Both the position numbers and the translations under genes were made by a program. From contig DATAZE010000044.1 in assembly GCA_036272195.1 (NCBI GenBank), forward strand, positions 30,878 through 94,877: a stretch of 64,000 bases of DNA, in the 5' to 3' direction. The stretch comes from DASXHY01 sp036272195. GTDB taxonomy: Bacteria; Verrucomicrobiota; Verrucomicrobiia; Limisphaerales; DASXHY01. The notes beneath the pieces are model-generated. The model ran no database searches. It was not told the origin of the DNA and saw nothing but the letters and a program-made list of their open reading frames with translations. Below, piece by piece: positions 16,057 to 25,800 of this stretch. Within the stretch, counting starts at the first letter, position 1. Every line of letters begins with the position of its first letter.

Positions 16057-16839
16057 ATGAAAAAAATTCTCGTCCGCATTGCAATCGTTCTGGTGGTGTT
16101 GATCGTCCTCGTTGCGCTCTCGGTGCATTTCTTTCTGGATGGCGCGGTCAAAAACGGAATTGAAACTCTTGGCCCGAAGATGACCAAGGTAGATGTGAAG
16201 CTGGACGCGGTCAGCATCTCCCTCCTGTCCGGTTCGGGGAAAATCAAGGGCCTGGTGATTGGCAATCCGGAAGGCTATAAGACGCCGCACTCGATCAGCA
16301 TCGGCACGGCATCCCTGGCGTTGAAGCCGGGCACGCTGCTTTCGGACAAAGTCGTGATCACGTCCATCAATTTGGAAGCGCCGGAAATCACTTTTGAAGG
16401 CGGCCTCGGCGGAAACAACCTGAGCAAGATTCTCGCGAACCTGAACGAAAATACCAGCGGCCCGGGCGGAACCAATGTGGCCGGGGCATCGCCGAAGGAG
16501 GAAAAGAAGGCCGCCAAAAAACTGGAAGTGGATGATTTTACCATTACCGGCGCGAAGCTGGATGCGAACATCACCGATTTGGGCGGCAAAACGTTGACGG
16601 TTCCCCTGCCGACGATTCATTTGACCAATCTCGGCACCGGGCCGGACGGCATCACGGTGACGGAATTGACCAAGCAGGTGATTTCGGCCATTCAAAAACA
16701 AGCCGTCGAGACGGTGGCGAGCGAATCGGGCAATCTCGGCAAGGCCGCCAGCAATCTGACCAAAGGGCTCGGCACCAATGCCAGCGGCACGATAAATAAT
16801 GCCGCCAAGGGCATCGGGGATTTGTTCAAGAAGAAGTAA
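16057..16839 (+). CDS. AsmA-like membrane-anchored protein
   Basis: A protein of 260 residues from the ATG at 16057, chosen because it directly precedes the signal anchor MKKILVRIAIVLVVLIVLVA. The body resembles AsmA/DUF748-type proteins: VDVKLDAVSISLLSGSGKIKG, then GTASLALKPGTLLSDKVVIT and INLEAPEITFEGG. These are short strands repeating the pattern typical of periplasmic beta-groove lipid-transfer proteins. The C-terminal third is Ser/Asn/Gly-rich and helical and ends in FKKK. It probably faces the periplasm, attached to the inner membrane. The substrate is unknown. Confidence 0.75.
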   Translation: MKKILVRIAIVLVVLIVLVALSVHFFLDGAVKNGIETLGPKMTKVDVKLDAVSISLLSGSGKIKGLVIGNPEGYKTPHSISIGTASLALKPGTLLSDKVVITSINLEAPEITFEGGLGGNNLSKILANLNENTSGPGGTNVAGASPKEEKKAAKKLEVDDFTITGAKLDANITDLGGKTLTVPLPTIHLTNLGTGPDGITVTELTKQVISAIQKQAVETVASESGNLGKAASNLTKGLGTNASGTINNAAKGIGDLFKKK

Positions 16840-16874
16840 ACTGCCAAGTATTGTCGGCAAAATATGGTTGAGAT

Positions 16875-16895
16875 CTTCCGGCGAGATGCCGGAAG
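16875..16895. terminator. Hairpin between convergent genes
   Basis: A perfect 8-bp stem CTTCCGGC/GCCGGAAG with loop GAGAT, 36 bases after the AsmA-like stop and 32 bases from the ROK-like stop. No U-tract follows, so termination would be weak or factor-dependent. The sequence just beyond (GCCGGCGCTC) resembles the repeat at 11410-11477. Confidence 0.45.
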
Positions 16896-16926
16896 CACGT
16901 TGAAGCCGGCGCTCTTTCCGAGAGGT

Positions 16927-18294
16927 TTACTTTCCAAGTTCAGGCAGGCTCGCGGCGGCGACCGCCTGGCCGATGCGGCGGCTTTTCTCATCCGGCACAT
17001 GCAGTTGAAAACGCTCCGCCACTTCGGGAAATTCCGCAGCCAGCACTTCGCGGGCTTTTGCCAGCACGACATCGCCGCCGGCACCGGTCGTGACGCGACC
17101 CAACAAGAGTAGATGTTGAAACGAATAGAAATCCGCGTAGTGCGGGAGCGTGTATCCCAGGTAAACACCGATGGTCTCGTAAATCTTTTTCGCGCGGACA
17201 TCGCCTTTGGCCATCAGGCTCTGGATTTCCTTGAGCCTCTCCGGCAAGCCCATTTCCGGGGGCAACGAAATTCCAGCGGCGGGCAATAATTTGTTCACCG
17301 CCTGTTGCGAGAAATACATAACGCCCACGCCACGATCGCCGGACCATTCGTCAGCGGCGGCGGACGGATTGTAATCAACGGGCGCAAAGGCCAGTTCGCT
17401 CAACCACCCGGTCATGCCGCCGCGAGGCGTGAGAAAACCCGCCGCCTGGCTGGAACCCATCGCCACGCCCAGCAGGCCTTTCGCTTTCAAGGACATGGCA
17501 CCCGCGAGCGCGGTTACATCGCCGTCATTCGCGACTTCGAGGGGCACGCGCCATTCGTCGCGGAGGCGCAGGAAAATATTTTTGGCTTCGTCAAAGCGTG
17601 CGGCGGGCACAGCGCGAAAGAGTGACGCCACCATGATCTTGTTGTTTACAATCACGCCGGCGGAACTGCCGCCAATGGCGTCCACGCGCGGCAAATGCGC
17701 CGCGGCTTTTTTCAAACCGGCGGTGAGATGTTCGTAATGATAACGCGGGTCGGCTTCGTCCTTCGGGTTCCAGGGAAATTCGTCAGTGTAAACCGCTTCG
17801 CCATCCTTCACGGCGGCGACTTTGTAATCGCTCGCGCCGAGGTCGAAACCGATGCGGCAGCCATCCAGGTGTCCGCCGAGGGCGGAGTCCATGTTGCGTT
17901 CGGCAGGAACGGAATCGGCGTCTGTCAGCGCGACTTCAAAAGGCCGTTCATAAACGCGGCCCATGAGTTCCACGTCAAATGCTCGCGCACCGGCGGAGGA
18001 ATAAAGATCGCGAATGTGCTCGCCAAGAATTCGCGGGCCGCCGAAATGAATTTTCCAGCCGCCATAGGCCCAGAGCAAAAATTTGACGAGCCTTTCAACG
18101 TAAAGAAGTGTTTCGGCATCCGCTTGCACACTAACGACGGTTTCGCGGCGTGAGAGCAGGCCGCCTTCGCGTTCCAGGCCGATGACAAGCGGCAGGGCTT
18201 TGCCAGCGGCCTGGATTTTTTTGAGATAATTGCGGTTGAACACAACCGCCGGTTGAAACGCCGGATCCAACGGCGCCGGAATCCTTAAACTCAT
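16927..18294 (-). CDS. ROK-like sugar kinase (ASKHA fold)
   Basis: A protein of 455 residues. The second part shows the ASKHA ATPase pattern: CRIGFDLGASDYKVAAVKDG (phosphate-1), then RVDAIGGSSAGVIVNNKIMV, PLEVANDGDVTALAG and GVAMGSSQAAGFLTPRGG. About 150 extra residues precede the kinase core. It lacks the usual ROK Cys/His zinc motif in a form I can recognise, and the substrate is unknown. The start codon lies one base past the stop of the symporter gene upstream, so the two are almost certainly co-transcribed and translationally coupled, suggesting phosphorylation of the imported sugar or polyol. Confidence 0.75.
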   Translation of the reverse strand: MSLRIPAPLDPAFQPAVVFNRNYLKKIQAAGKALPLVIGLEREGGLLSRRETVVSVQADAETLLYVERLVKFLLWAYGGWKIHFGGPRILGEHIRDLYSSAGARAFDVELMGRVYERPFEVALTDADSVPAERNMDSALGGHLDGCRIGFDLGASDYKVAAVKDGEAVYTDEFPWNPKDEADPRYHYEHLTAGLKKAAAHLPRVDAIGGSSAGVIVNNKIMVASLFRAVPAARFDEAKNIFLRLRDEWRVPLEVANDGDVTALAGAMSLKAKGLLGVAMGSSQAAGFLTPRGGMTGWLSELAFAPVDYNPSAAADEWSGDRGVGVMYFSQQAVNKLLPAAGISLPPEMGLPERLKEIQSLMAKGDVRAKKIYETIGVYLGYTLPHYADFYSFQHLLLLGRVTTGAGGDVVLAKAREVLAAEFPEVAERFQLHVPDEKSRRIGQAVAAASLPELGK

Positions 18295-18295
18295 G

Positions 18296-20206
18296 TTACG
18301 ATTGAACTTTTGCCTCTTCCTGAACGGGAACCGGTTTCGCCGAATTATTCGACCAAAGGTGATTAATCACCATCAGTAATACGGTGCCGCTGACTAAAAA
18401 GACACCCGTGAGCATCCAAGCCAGATTCATGCGGCCATAGAGAAAATTTCCGATGGCGAACAGCGACGACCAAATTGTGGCGCAGCCGGAAACCCAGCCC
18501 AAGGTGGCGAGGCCCATGTGGTCGCCGTGCAGCGCAGCATCCGCTTCCGAGACGCCGGCATCTTGACGAATCCTGGTCCAACCCGGACCGGCGGGATGCA
18601 CCTTCTTGTAAAAAGTAATCAATCGATCGCGGCTGGTTGGCGCACTGACGAACGCCGTCACCAGCCAGCAAACGGTCGTGAAGCCGACGGAATACAACAC
18701 GCTTTGCGCGAACGGCAGAGGGTGCCCGGATTTTTTCATGATGAAAAACACGACGGAGATGACAAATGAACTGGCCATGGCTACGACCTCGCACCAGGCA
18801 TTGATGCGCCACCAGAACCAGCGCAACAGGTAAAGCAAGCCCGTCCCCGCCCCGATGGAAATCAGAATTTCAAATGCGTCCTGGGCCGAAGTCAGCACAT
18901 AGCTCAACAATGCGGCCACGATGTAAAGCGATGCCGTGCACAAACGGCCCGTGTTCACGTAATGTTTTTCACTGGCGTCCGAGCGGATGAAACGGCGGTA
19001 GAAATCGTGAACCAGGTAGGAGGAGCCCCAATTTAAATGAGTGAGAATGGTGGAGGAATTGGCGGCAATCAGTCCGCCGACCATCAGTCCCACAAAGCCC
19101 ACGGGCAGAAATTTCAGCATCGCCGGAAAGGCACTGTCATGGCCGATCAACCGGGGGTCGGCGGCTGGAAACGCAGCCTGGATGTCTTTGAGTTCAGGAA
19201 AAATAATAATCGAGCATAGCGCGGTGATGATCCACGGCCACGGACGCAGGACGTAATGCGCGAGGTTAAAAAAGAGCGTGCTGCCGAGCGAGTCCTTCTC
19301 TGATTTTGAGGCCAGCATTCGTTGAGCGATGTAGCTGCCGCCGCCCGGTTCCGCGCCCGGATACCAGTTCGCCCACCAACCGATCGCGATGGGCATGATG
19401 AATATCATCAAGGCCAAATCGCTCATCGAAAAGTTTGGCAGGATATTGAGGATGGGCTGGCCGTGGCCATCGATCGCGGACATGACGGGCGTGCCGTTCT
19501 GGAGAACCACCTGCTGCGGGCCGAGCGTGGAAACTAATTTGTGCAGGCCGGCGAAGGCGCTGTCACCGAGGCCGCTGCGTTTGGCGACTTCTTTGAGCGC
19601 AAAAAACGCGGCGGCGATTACGGCGGTCATCTTGATAAAAAACTGCACCATGTCAATGACCAACACACCCCACAGGCCGGAATGGGCGGCGAAAACCACG
19701 TTGAGCACGCCGCAAATGAGAATGGTCTGCCATTGCGGCATACCGAAAAGAATATTGGCGATCTTGCACGCTGCCAGCGTCACCATCCCCATGATAAAGC
19801 AGTTGAAAAACAACCCGAGATAGACCGCGCGAAAGCCGCGCACGACTGAGGCTGCCTTGCCCGAGTAACGCAGTTCGTAAAATTCCAAATCGGTCATCAC
19901 GCCTGAACGCCGCCAAAGCCGCGCGAAGAAAAACACGGTGGAGACGCCGGTGAGAACGAAGGCCCACCATTGCCAGTTGCCAGCGACGCCGTACTGGCGG
20001 ACCTGTTGCGTGACCCAATTGGGCGTGTCGCTGCTGAAAGTTGTGGCCACCATGGAGAGGCCGGCGAGCCACCACGGAACAGAACGGCCCGAGGCGAAAA
20101 ATTCCGAGGTGCTTTTGCCCGCGCGCTTCCCAAAAAACAGCGCCGGTCCAAAGCAAATCAGCAGGGTGAACGCCACGATGAACCAGTCGATGAGTTGAAG
20201 ATGCAT
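18296..20206 (-). CDS. Sodium:solute symporter (SSS family)
   Basis: A protein of 636 residues with about 13-14 hydrophobic helices. The start MHLQLIDWFIVAFTLLICFG places the N terminus outside, as in SSS proteins. Family patterns include FFGKRAGKSTSEFFASGRSV, then PWWLAGLSMVATTFSSDTPN, the WYPGAEPGGGSYIAQRMLA loop and MVGGLIAANSSTILTHLNWG. It imports a solute (sugar, polyol or similar) with Na+; the substrate cannot be read from sequence. It is transcribed first, with the ROK-like kinase gene one base downstream. A PIG-L deacetylase lies divergently upstream. Confidence 0.9.
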   Translation of the reverse strand: MHLQLIDWFIVAFTLLICFGPALFFGKRAGKSTSEFFASGRSVPWWLAGLSMVATTFSSDTPNWVTQQVRQYGVAGNWQWWAFVLTGVSTVFFFARLWRRSGVMTDLEFYELRYSGKAASVVRGFRAVYLGLFFNCFIMGMVTLAACKIANILFGMPQWQTILICGVLNVVFAAHSGLWGVLVIDMVQFFIKMTAVIAAAFFALKEVAKRSGLGDSAFAGLHKLVSTLGPQQVVLQNGTPVMSAIDGHGQPILNILPNFSMSDLALMIFIMPIAIGWWANWYPGAEPGGGSYIAQRMLASKSEKDSLGSTLFFNLAHYVLRPWPWIITALCSIIIFPELKDIQAAFPAADPRLIGHDSAFPAMLKFLPVGFVGLMVGGLIAANSSTILTHLNWGSSYLVHDFYRRFIRSDASEKHYVNTGRLCTASLYIVAALLSYVLTSAQDAFEILISIGAGTGLLYLLRWFWWRINAWCEVVAMASSFVISVVFFIMKKSGHPLPFAQSVLYSVGFTTVCWLVTAFVSAPTSRDRLITFYKKVHPAGPGWTRIRQDAGVSEADAALHGDHMGLATLGWVSGCATIWSSLFAIGNFLYGRMNLAWMLTGVFLVSGTVLLMVINHLWSNNSAKPVPVQEEAKVQS

Positions 20207-20241
20207 AATTCGATTTTCTTCACCGCACTGCCGCCAGCAAC

Positions 20242-20360
20242 AAGTTGGTAGGGACGGCGCGCTGCGCTGCCCGCGCCGTAACCGAGTATTGTCAAAACGC
20301 TCTCAAAATTCTCATTCCGTCCGCTGAACGCGGACGCCGCAGCGCGGCGTCTCTACCAAG
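20242..20360. repeat. Interrupted palindrome (TTGGTAGRGACG arms), copy 2 of the 2301 repeat
   Basis: Left arm 20242-20275 begins GTTGGTAGGGACGGCGCGC. The right arm, ending at 20360, is an approximate inverted copy (complement CTTGGTAGAGACGCCGCGC). The right arm includes 20315-20357, which repeats the sequence at 2301-2348 (TTCCGTCCGCTGAACGCGG and onward). It fills the gap between the divergent symporter and PIG-L genes. Confidence 0.75.
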
Positions 20361-20501
20361 CGAGCCGTGCCGTTTGATACTGTCATTTGATGCGCGCCAG
20401 ATTATCATCGGCAGTCCGGTAAGCAATCCCCTGAATTAGGGGTTGTTTGGAGAGTGTCGCGCAGAGAATCTTTGGCCGAAAAGTTCGCCGGTGCAGTGTT
20501 T

Positions 20502-21359
20502 ATGAATCCATATCGCGAATTCGTCTCATCCTTTGTTCGCCTAATGGCGGGAGGAAAATCTCTCCCGCTTGGGCAAATTCCACGCCAGCCCCTTTCACCG
20601 CCTGCGCCGGATGCTCCGGTCGCATTAATTTTTTCGCCGCATCCGGATGATGAGTGCATTATTGGCGGGTTGGCCTTGCGATTGATGCGCGAGGCGAAGA
20701 TGCGCGTGATCAATGTGGCCGTAACGCAGGGCAGCAACAAGGAACGGCAGGCGGGGCGTTTGCAGGAATTAAAAAACGCGTGTGATTGGATCGGTTTCGG
20801 ACTGGAACAAACCGCGCCGAACGGCCTCGAAAAAATAAACCTGCAAACGCGCACGGGCGACCCGCAACATTGGGCGGCAGCGGTGAAGGTCATCGCCGCT
20901 TCTCTCACGAAAAATCAGCCACGAGTCATTTTCTTCCCGCATGAACTGGATTGGAACAGCGGGCACGTCGCAACGCACTTCCTGGTCATGGACGCCTTGA
21001 GAACCTTGCAGGCCTCCTTTCAAACCATTCTCATCGAGACGGAATTCTGGGGGCAGATGGCCTCGCCGAACCTGCTGGTGGAATCGAGCGAGCAGGACGT
21101 AGCGGACTTGCTGGGGGCGTTGTCATTTCACGTCGAGGAAGTACGGCGAAACCCTTATCATTTGCGCCTGCCCGCCTGGCTGATGGATAATGTGCGACGC
21201 GGTGCGGAATTGGTTGGCGGGCAAGGCGGGGCCGCGCCAGATTTCCTGTTTGCTACGTTATATCGCGCGCGCCGATGGAAAAATGGCGGTATCGAAGAGC
21301 TTTATTCGGGCGGAAAACAATTAGGCATAGCGGATTTTCCGGGCGCGGTCCTGGGTTAG
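20502..21359 (+). CDS. PIG-L/LmbE family deacetylase
   Basis: A protein of 285 residues from the ATG at 20502 (MNPYREFVSSFVRLMAGG); a GTG at 20454 would add 16 residues. The zinc site is clear: LIFSPHPDDECIIGGLALRL near residue 40 and HELDWNSGHVATH near residue 145. PIG-L enzymes remove N-acetyl groups from GlcNAc-containing substrates; the substrate here is unknown. It is divergent from the Na+/solute symporter and ROK-like kinase, which together may serve amino-sugar use. That link is inference only. Confidence 0.88.
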   Translation: MNPYREFVSSFVRLMAGGKSLPLGQIPRQPLSPPAPDAPVALIFSPHPDDECIIGGLALRLMREAKMRVINVAVTQGSNKERQAGRLQELKNACDWIGFGLEQTAPNGLEKINLQTRTGDPQHWAAAVKVIAASLTKNQPRVIFFPHELDWNSGHVATHFLVMDALRTLQASFQTILIETEFWGQMASPNLLVESSEQDVADLLGALSFHVEEVRRNPYHLRLPAWLMDNVRRGAELVGGQGGAAPDFLFATLYRARRWKNGGIEELYSGGKQLGIADFPGAVLG

Positions 21360-21514
21360 AAAAGGGGCGAATAACGGAGCGCCAACGGGCTCGGCAAGTC
21401 CCAAATTCAAAGGAGTTCGAATAGGATAGTCGGTGCTCCGTTCTGGCTGGGGCAAATACCCCATATGCAGGCTCTTACGCCCTCCTACATTCGTCCTATG
21501 ATTGCCAATCGCAT

Positions 21515-22021
21515 ATGTCCGCCTACCCGGTAATTCTGGTAGCGGAAGACGATGACGATTACGTCCTGCTAATCAAACAGGTTTTCGCCCAGGCACACAT
21601 TCCGAATCCCATTCACGTCGTTTGGAACGGCGAGGAAGCGATCTCCTACCTGAAAGGCGAAGGCAAATATTCGAACCGCGAAGAATATCCTTTGCCGGAT
21701 ATTTTTCTGCTCGATTTAAAAATGCCGCGCGTCAACGGAATGGAAGTTCTCAAATGGGTCCGGGCGCAGCCCAGTCTCGCCAGCCTGCGAATCCTGGTGC
21801 TGACTTCTTCCGACCGAATCCGTGACGTCAACGAAGCCTATCAGTTGGGGGCAAACTCATTTTTGGTGAAGCCGCTGGATTTTCACGATTTTACCCATTT
21901 GAGCCGGCTTATCGCGGATTTTTGGTTCAAGGCGAGCCGCACACCCGAGGCATTCCGTCCCCCGAAGGAGACAGCGGAGCCGTCGGACGACCCGGAAGGC
22001 CGGGGTAAACGGAGTCATTAG
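21515..22021 (+). CDS. Rcp1-like response regulator
   Basis: A protein of 168 residues. The receiver domain is of the Rcp1/phytochrome-partner type: VILVAEDDDDYVLLIKQVF, long loop WNGEEAISYLKGEGKYSNRE, phosphoacceptor Asp67 in FLLDLKMP, LVLTSSD and SFLVKPLDF. About 35 residues of Pro/Glu-rich tail follow. It is a near-duplicate of the next gene (22142-22645), sharing roughly two thirds of positions. It has no output domain. It lies upstream of the hybrid-kinase operon and may shuttle phosphate with it. Confidence 0.9.
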   Translation: MSAYPVILVAEDDDDYVLLIKQVFAQAHIPNPIHVVWNGEEAISYLKGEGKYSNREEYPLPDIFLLDLKMPRVNGMEVLKWVRAQPSLASLRILVLTSSDRIRDVNEAYQLGANSFLVKPLDFHDFTHLSRLIADFWFKASRTPEAFRPPKETAEPSDDPEGRGKRSH

Positions 22022-22141
22022 CCGCTACCTGCGGTCGAAAAAAAGTTCAGGCAGCCCCTTCTCGACTAGCGACATAAGGTAATCACCCTATATCACATAG
22101 CTTGCTGTGGGCTACAATTGAGAGTTGATGGGTGCCCCTAT

Positions 22142-22645
22142 ATGCCTGAACATGCCGTTATATTGCTGGCCGAAGATGAAGAGGACTATGTCCTTTTAAT
22201 TCGGCACGCGTTTTCCCAAGCGAACATCCCCAATCCTTTGCATGTTGTGTGGAACGGGCAGGAGGTGATTTCTTATCTCAAGGGAGAAGGAAAATACACC
22301 AATCGTGAAGAGTATCCGCTGCCCGATCTGCTTTTGCTGGACCTGAAAATGCCCCGCGTGAACGGTTTTGAAGTGCTGCAATGGGTCCGGCAACAGCCCA
22401 GCCTCTCGGCTCTCCGAATTTTGGTGCTCACATCTTCTGATGAAATCCGCGACGTAAATGAAGCCTACCGTTTGGGAGCTAATTCATTCCTGGTGAAGCC
22501 GCTCGATTTTGAGGATTTCGCCAGCCTTAGCCGGCTCATCAATGAATTTTGGTTGCAGGCGAGCAAGGCTCCGGAACTGTCCCGACCTCCCCGCCCGAAA
22601 GAAAACGGCCCCAGTGGTTCTCGAGGTGAAAGCGGGAAATTGTAG
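22142..22645 (+). CDS. Rcp1-like response regulator (tandem paralogue)
   Basis: A protein of 167 residues from the ATG at 22142, which aligns with the start of the preceding paralogue; a TTG at 22118 is the alternative. Asp67 in LLLDLKMP is the phosphoacceptor, with VILLAEDEEDY, LVLTSSD and SFLVKPLDF also conserved. The whole domain repeats the order and loop lengths of 21515-22021, including KGEGKYTNREEYPLPD, so this is a local duplication. A short basic/Pro-rich tail ends in GESGKL. The sigma-54-type promoter of the kinase operon begins about 180 bases downstream. Confidence 0.9.
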   Translation: MPEHAVILLAEDEEDYVLLIRHAFSQANIPNPLHVVWNGQEVISYLKGEGKYTNREEYPLPDLLLLDLKMPRVNGFEVLQWVRQQPSLSALRILVLTSSDEIRDVNEAYRLGANSFLVKPLDFEDFASLSRLINEFWLQASKAPELSRPPRPKENGPSGSRGESGKL

Positions 22646-22823
22646 TCACCTCTGATGAGGCATTTGTGTTCTTCGATGAACTCATCGAAGGCAGGAAAGC
22701 CTCTTTGAACTTCCATTCTCGCTGACATTTCGGAACGTCAATCACCCAACGCATTCTTTAAGAGTCGGGTGGCAAAAATTGCCTGTTCCAGTTCAAAAAA
22801 TGTCCATTTTTCCGGGACCTTAA

Positions 22824-22839
22824 TGGCACATAAGTTGCA
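22824..22839 (+). promoter_or_regulatory. Sigma-54-type -24/-12 promoter
   Basis: TGGCAC at 22824-22829 and TTGCA at 22835-22839. Exactly ten bases separate the invariant GG and GC, matching the known sigma-54 consensus (TGGCAC-N5-TTGCA). The predicted start is near 22850, about 20 bases before the hybrid-kinase ATG at 22870. No upstream activator site was identified. Confidence 0.75.
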
Positions 22840-22869
22840 GTCCTTACCCTGTTGTAATGGTTAATATTT

Positions 22870-25800
22870 ATGTCCAGCAGCATGGGTTATATGGAAAAAA
22901 TCTGGCCGAAGAGAGAATTGTCAACATTCACGCGAATGGTGATGCTGGTGGGCTTGTACTTTCTGGGCGGGCTACTGGGCAAACAAGGGACCTTTCTCTC
23001 CGGTAGCACCGTATTGGTGTGGCCACCGGCAGGGATCGCTCTCGCGGCGATCTTGCTCTTCGGTTATCGCTTCTGGCCGGGAGTGGCATTGGGGGCTGTC
23101 CTATTTGCGTGCATTAATGGCACGCCACTTGGATTCTTTACACTTGGGACGGCCGTCGGCAACACGATGGGAACAATTATTTGCACTTTTCTTCTCCGTC
23201 AAATCAGTGGGTTCAACAATTCCATGGAGCGGACGCGGGACGTGACCAGCTACATCGCGCTGGCTTGTTTTTTGGGAACCACGGTCAATGCGGCCTTCAA
23301 TGTCGTGGGACTGATTTACGCCGGACAGGCGTCCTGGGACGACTTGGGAGCGGATACCATCAGTTGGTGGGTGCCGAACGCCCTCGCCGCCCTGGTAGTG
23401 GCGCCGCTCCTCATCACGTGGTCATCGCCGTCGGCCAGAAAATGGAATCAACGTCTGATCCTGGAAGCCGTCGTTTGCGGGGTTGGATTGGTCGGTGGAA
23501 CGATGCTGTCGTTTAACTCGTGGTTCGTGCAGGGGATCCAGAATTATCCGCTGGCCTATCTGCCGTTCCCATTTTTGGTATGGAGCGCCTTGCGATTCGG
23601 CCCCCGCGGCGCCACGGCCGGGACACTGCTCGTTTCGATAATGGCGGTTAATTCTTTGCTCCGGGGAACGGGACCGTTTGTCACTCACACCGAGAGGGAC
23701 AGCCTCATGCTCATCGGGAGTTACATCGGCATCATCGCGGTCACCAACCTGTTGCTCGCCGCGGGCGCAACGGAGCGCCGGCAGGCGGAGTTGGCGGTGT
23801 CCGAAAGTGAAAAACGTTTTCGCGCCGTCGTCGAAGACCAGACGGATATGATCTGCCGCTTCGAGCCCGATGGCACCCTGGTTTTCGTGAACGAATCGTT
23901 TTGCCGGTTTCACGGCAAACCCGCCAGCGAACTGATTGGAAAAAACTTTTTTAAAACTCTGTCCGAAGAAGATGCCGCGATCCCCTTGAGTTACGTCAAC
24001 TCGCTGCCGAAGGAAGAGCCCGTGGTTTCGTTCGATCACCGGTTGCGCTCGCCGGACAAAGTCATTGTCTGGCATCAATATCGTATCCGCCGGCTGTTTT
24101 CGGAAAACGGCGACACTTTCGAGTTCCAGGCGGTCATCCAGGACATCACGCAACGCAAACAGTCCGAACAGGCGTTACGCGCCAGCGAGGAAAAATATCG
24201 CTCCCTGATCGACAACATTCCCGACGTGGTCTGGACCGCGAATTTCAATCGTGACGTGACGTACATCGGCGGCAACGTCGAGAAGGTCCTCGGCTACAGC
24301 GCCGTCGAGTTGCTCGCGGACGGCGGAAAGCTTTGGGTGGATCGTATTCATCCCGAAGATGCGGGGAGTGTCAAACAGGCGTACCACGCCCTGTTCGCCA
24401 AAAGCGAAAATTTCGATGTCGAATACCGGATCCAGCGCAAAGACGGCGAATGGATCTGGCTGCACGATCGGGCGCTCAACACGCGCTGGCGCGGCGGACA
24501 AATGTGCGCGGACGGCGTATTTCTCGACGTCAGCCATCGCCGACAATACGAGGCGGCGTTGCAAAGCGCCAAGGATGCAGCGGAGGCGGCGAACCTCGCC
24601 AAGAGCCAGTTCCTCGCCAACATGAGCCATGAATTGCGCACGCCGCTCAATGCCATCATCGGCTTTTCCGAAGTCCTGACTGACAAGATTTTCGGCGAGT
24701 TGAATCCCCGGCAACTCAAATACGGCAGCAATATTCTCAACAGTGGCCGCCATCTGCTCCAGCTCATCAACGACATTCTCGACCTAGCGAAGGTGGAATC
24801 CGGACGCGCCGAACTGCTGCGTTCCAATTTCAACGTGAGCAAAGTGCTCCAGGATGCGCACACGGTCGTCAAAACGCTGGCGAACAAAAAAGGCATCTCG
24901 CTTGAGTTCCATGTGCCGCCGGAACTTCCGGCCTTGTATGCCGACGAGGCCAAGTTCAAGCAAATCCTCTATAACCTGCTCAGCAACGCGGTTAAATTTA
25001 CGCCCGATGGCGGGCAGGTTTCCGTGACTGTGGCCTTGTCAACGCCCGGCGAAAGCCTGCGGGTTTCCGTGGCGGACACCGGCATCGGCATCAAACCGCA
25101 GGACCACGCGCGGGTCTTCCGCGAATTCGAACAAGTGGATTCCTCTTATGGCCGGCAACAGCAAGGCACCGGGTTGGGTCTCGCGTTGACCAAGCGATTG
25201 GTGGAAATGCACGGCGGACAAATCACCGTGGAGAGCGAAGGCATCGAAGGCCTCGGCAGTGTTTTCATTTTTGTCATTCCGTTGTTCAAACCTGAAACCC
25301 GCCCTGGCCACGGAACCACGCGCCTCGACGCGAGGGGCGACGTCCTGCGTCCGGACATTCTGGTTCTCACGAATGAAAGCTCCGGCCAGCAGCAACTGGT
25401 CACCGAATACTTGAACAGCGCGGGTTACGAGGTTTCCGCCGTCCCGGATCAAAATACGCTGCGAGCGGCGCTGAAAGCGGGCGAGCCTTACGCCGTCGTG
25501 GCTCACACGGAAACCGCACCCGACCCCGAGGACGAGAATTTGCGCGGGTGCCGCACGGCGATCCCGAGCCGGATACCGTTCGTGATTTTTTCCCTGAACG
25601 ACCAGGAGATGCCGGAGTTCCGTTTGTTCAACGGCGAGTTGGCGCTGGAACCTTCGACGCGGCTTAACGATGCAATTCGTGGCTCCAAGCGAAGCAGCGG
25701 GAAGGAACTCAAGACCGTGCTTATCATCGACGACGAACCTGCGTTGCTCGAATTGCTCGGGCTGACGCTCGTGAAGCGGGGCTTCCAGGTGTTGCGCGAG

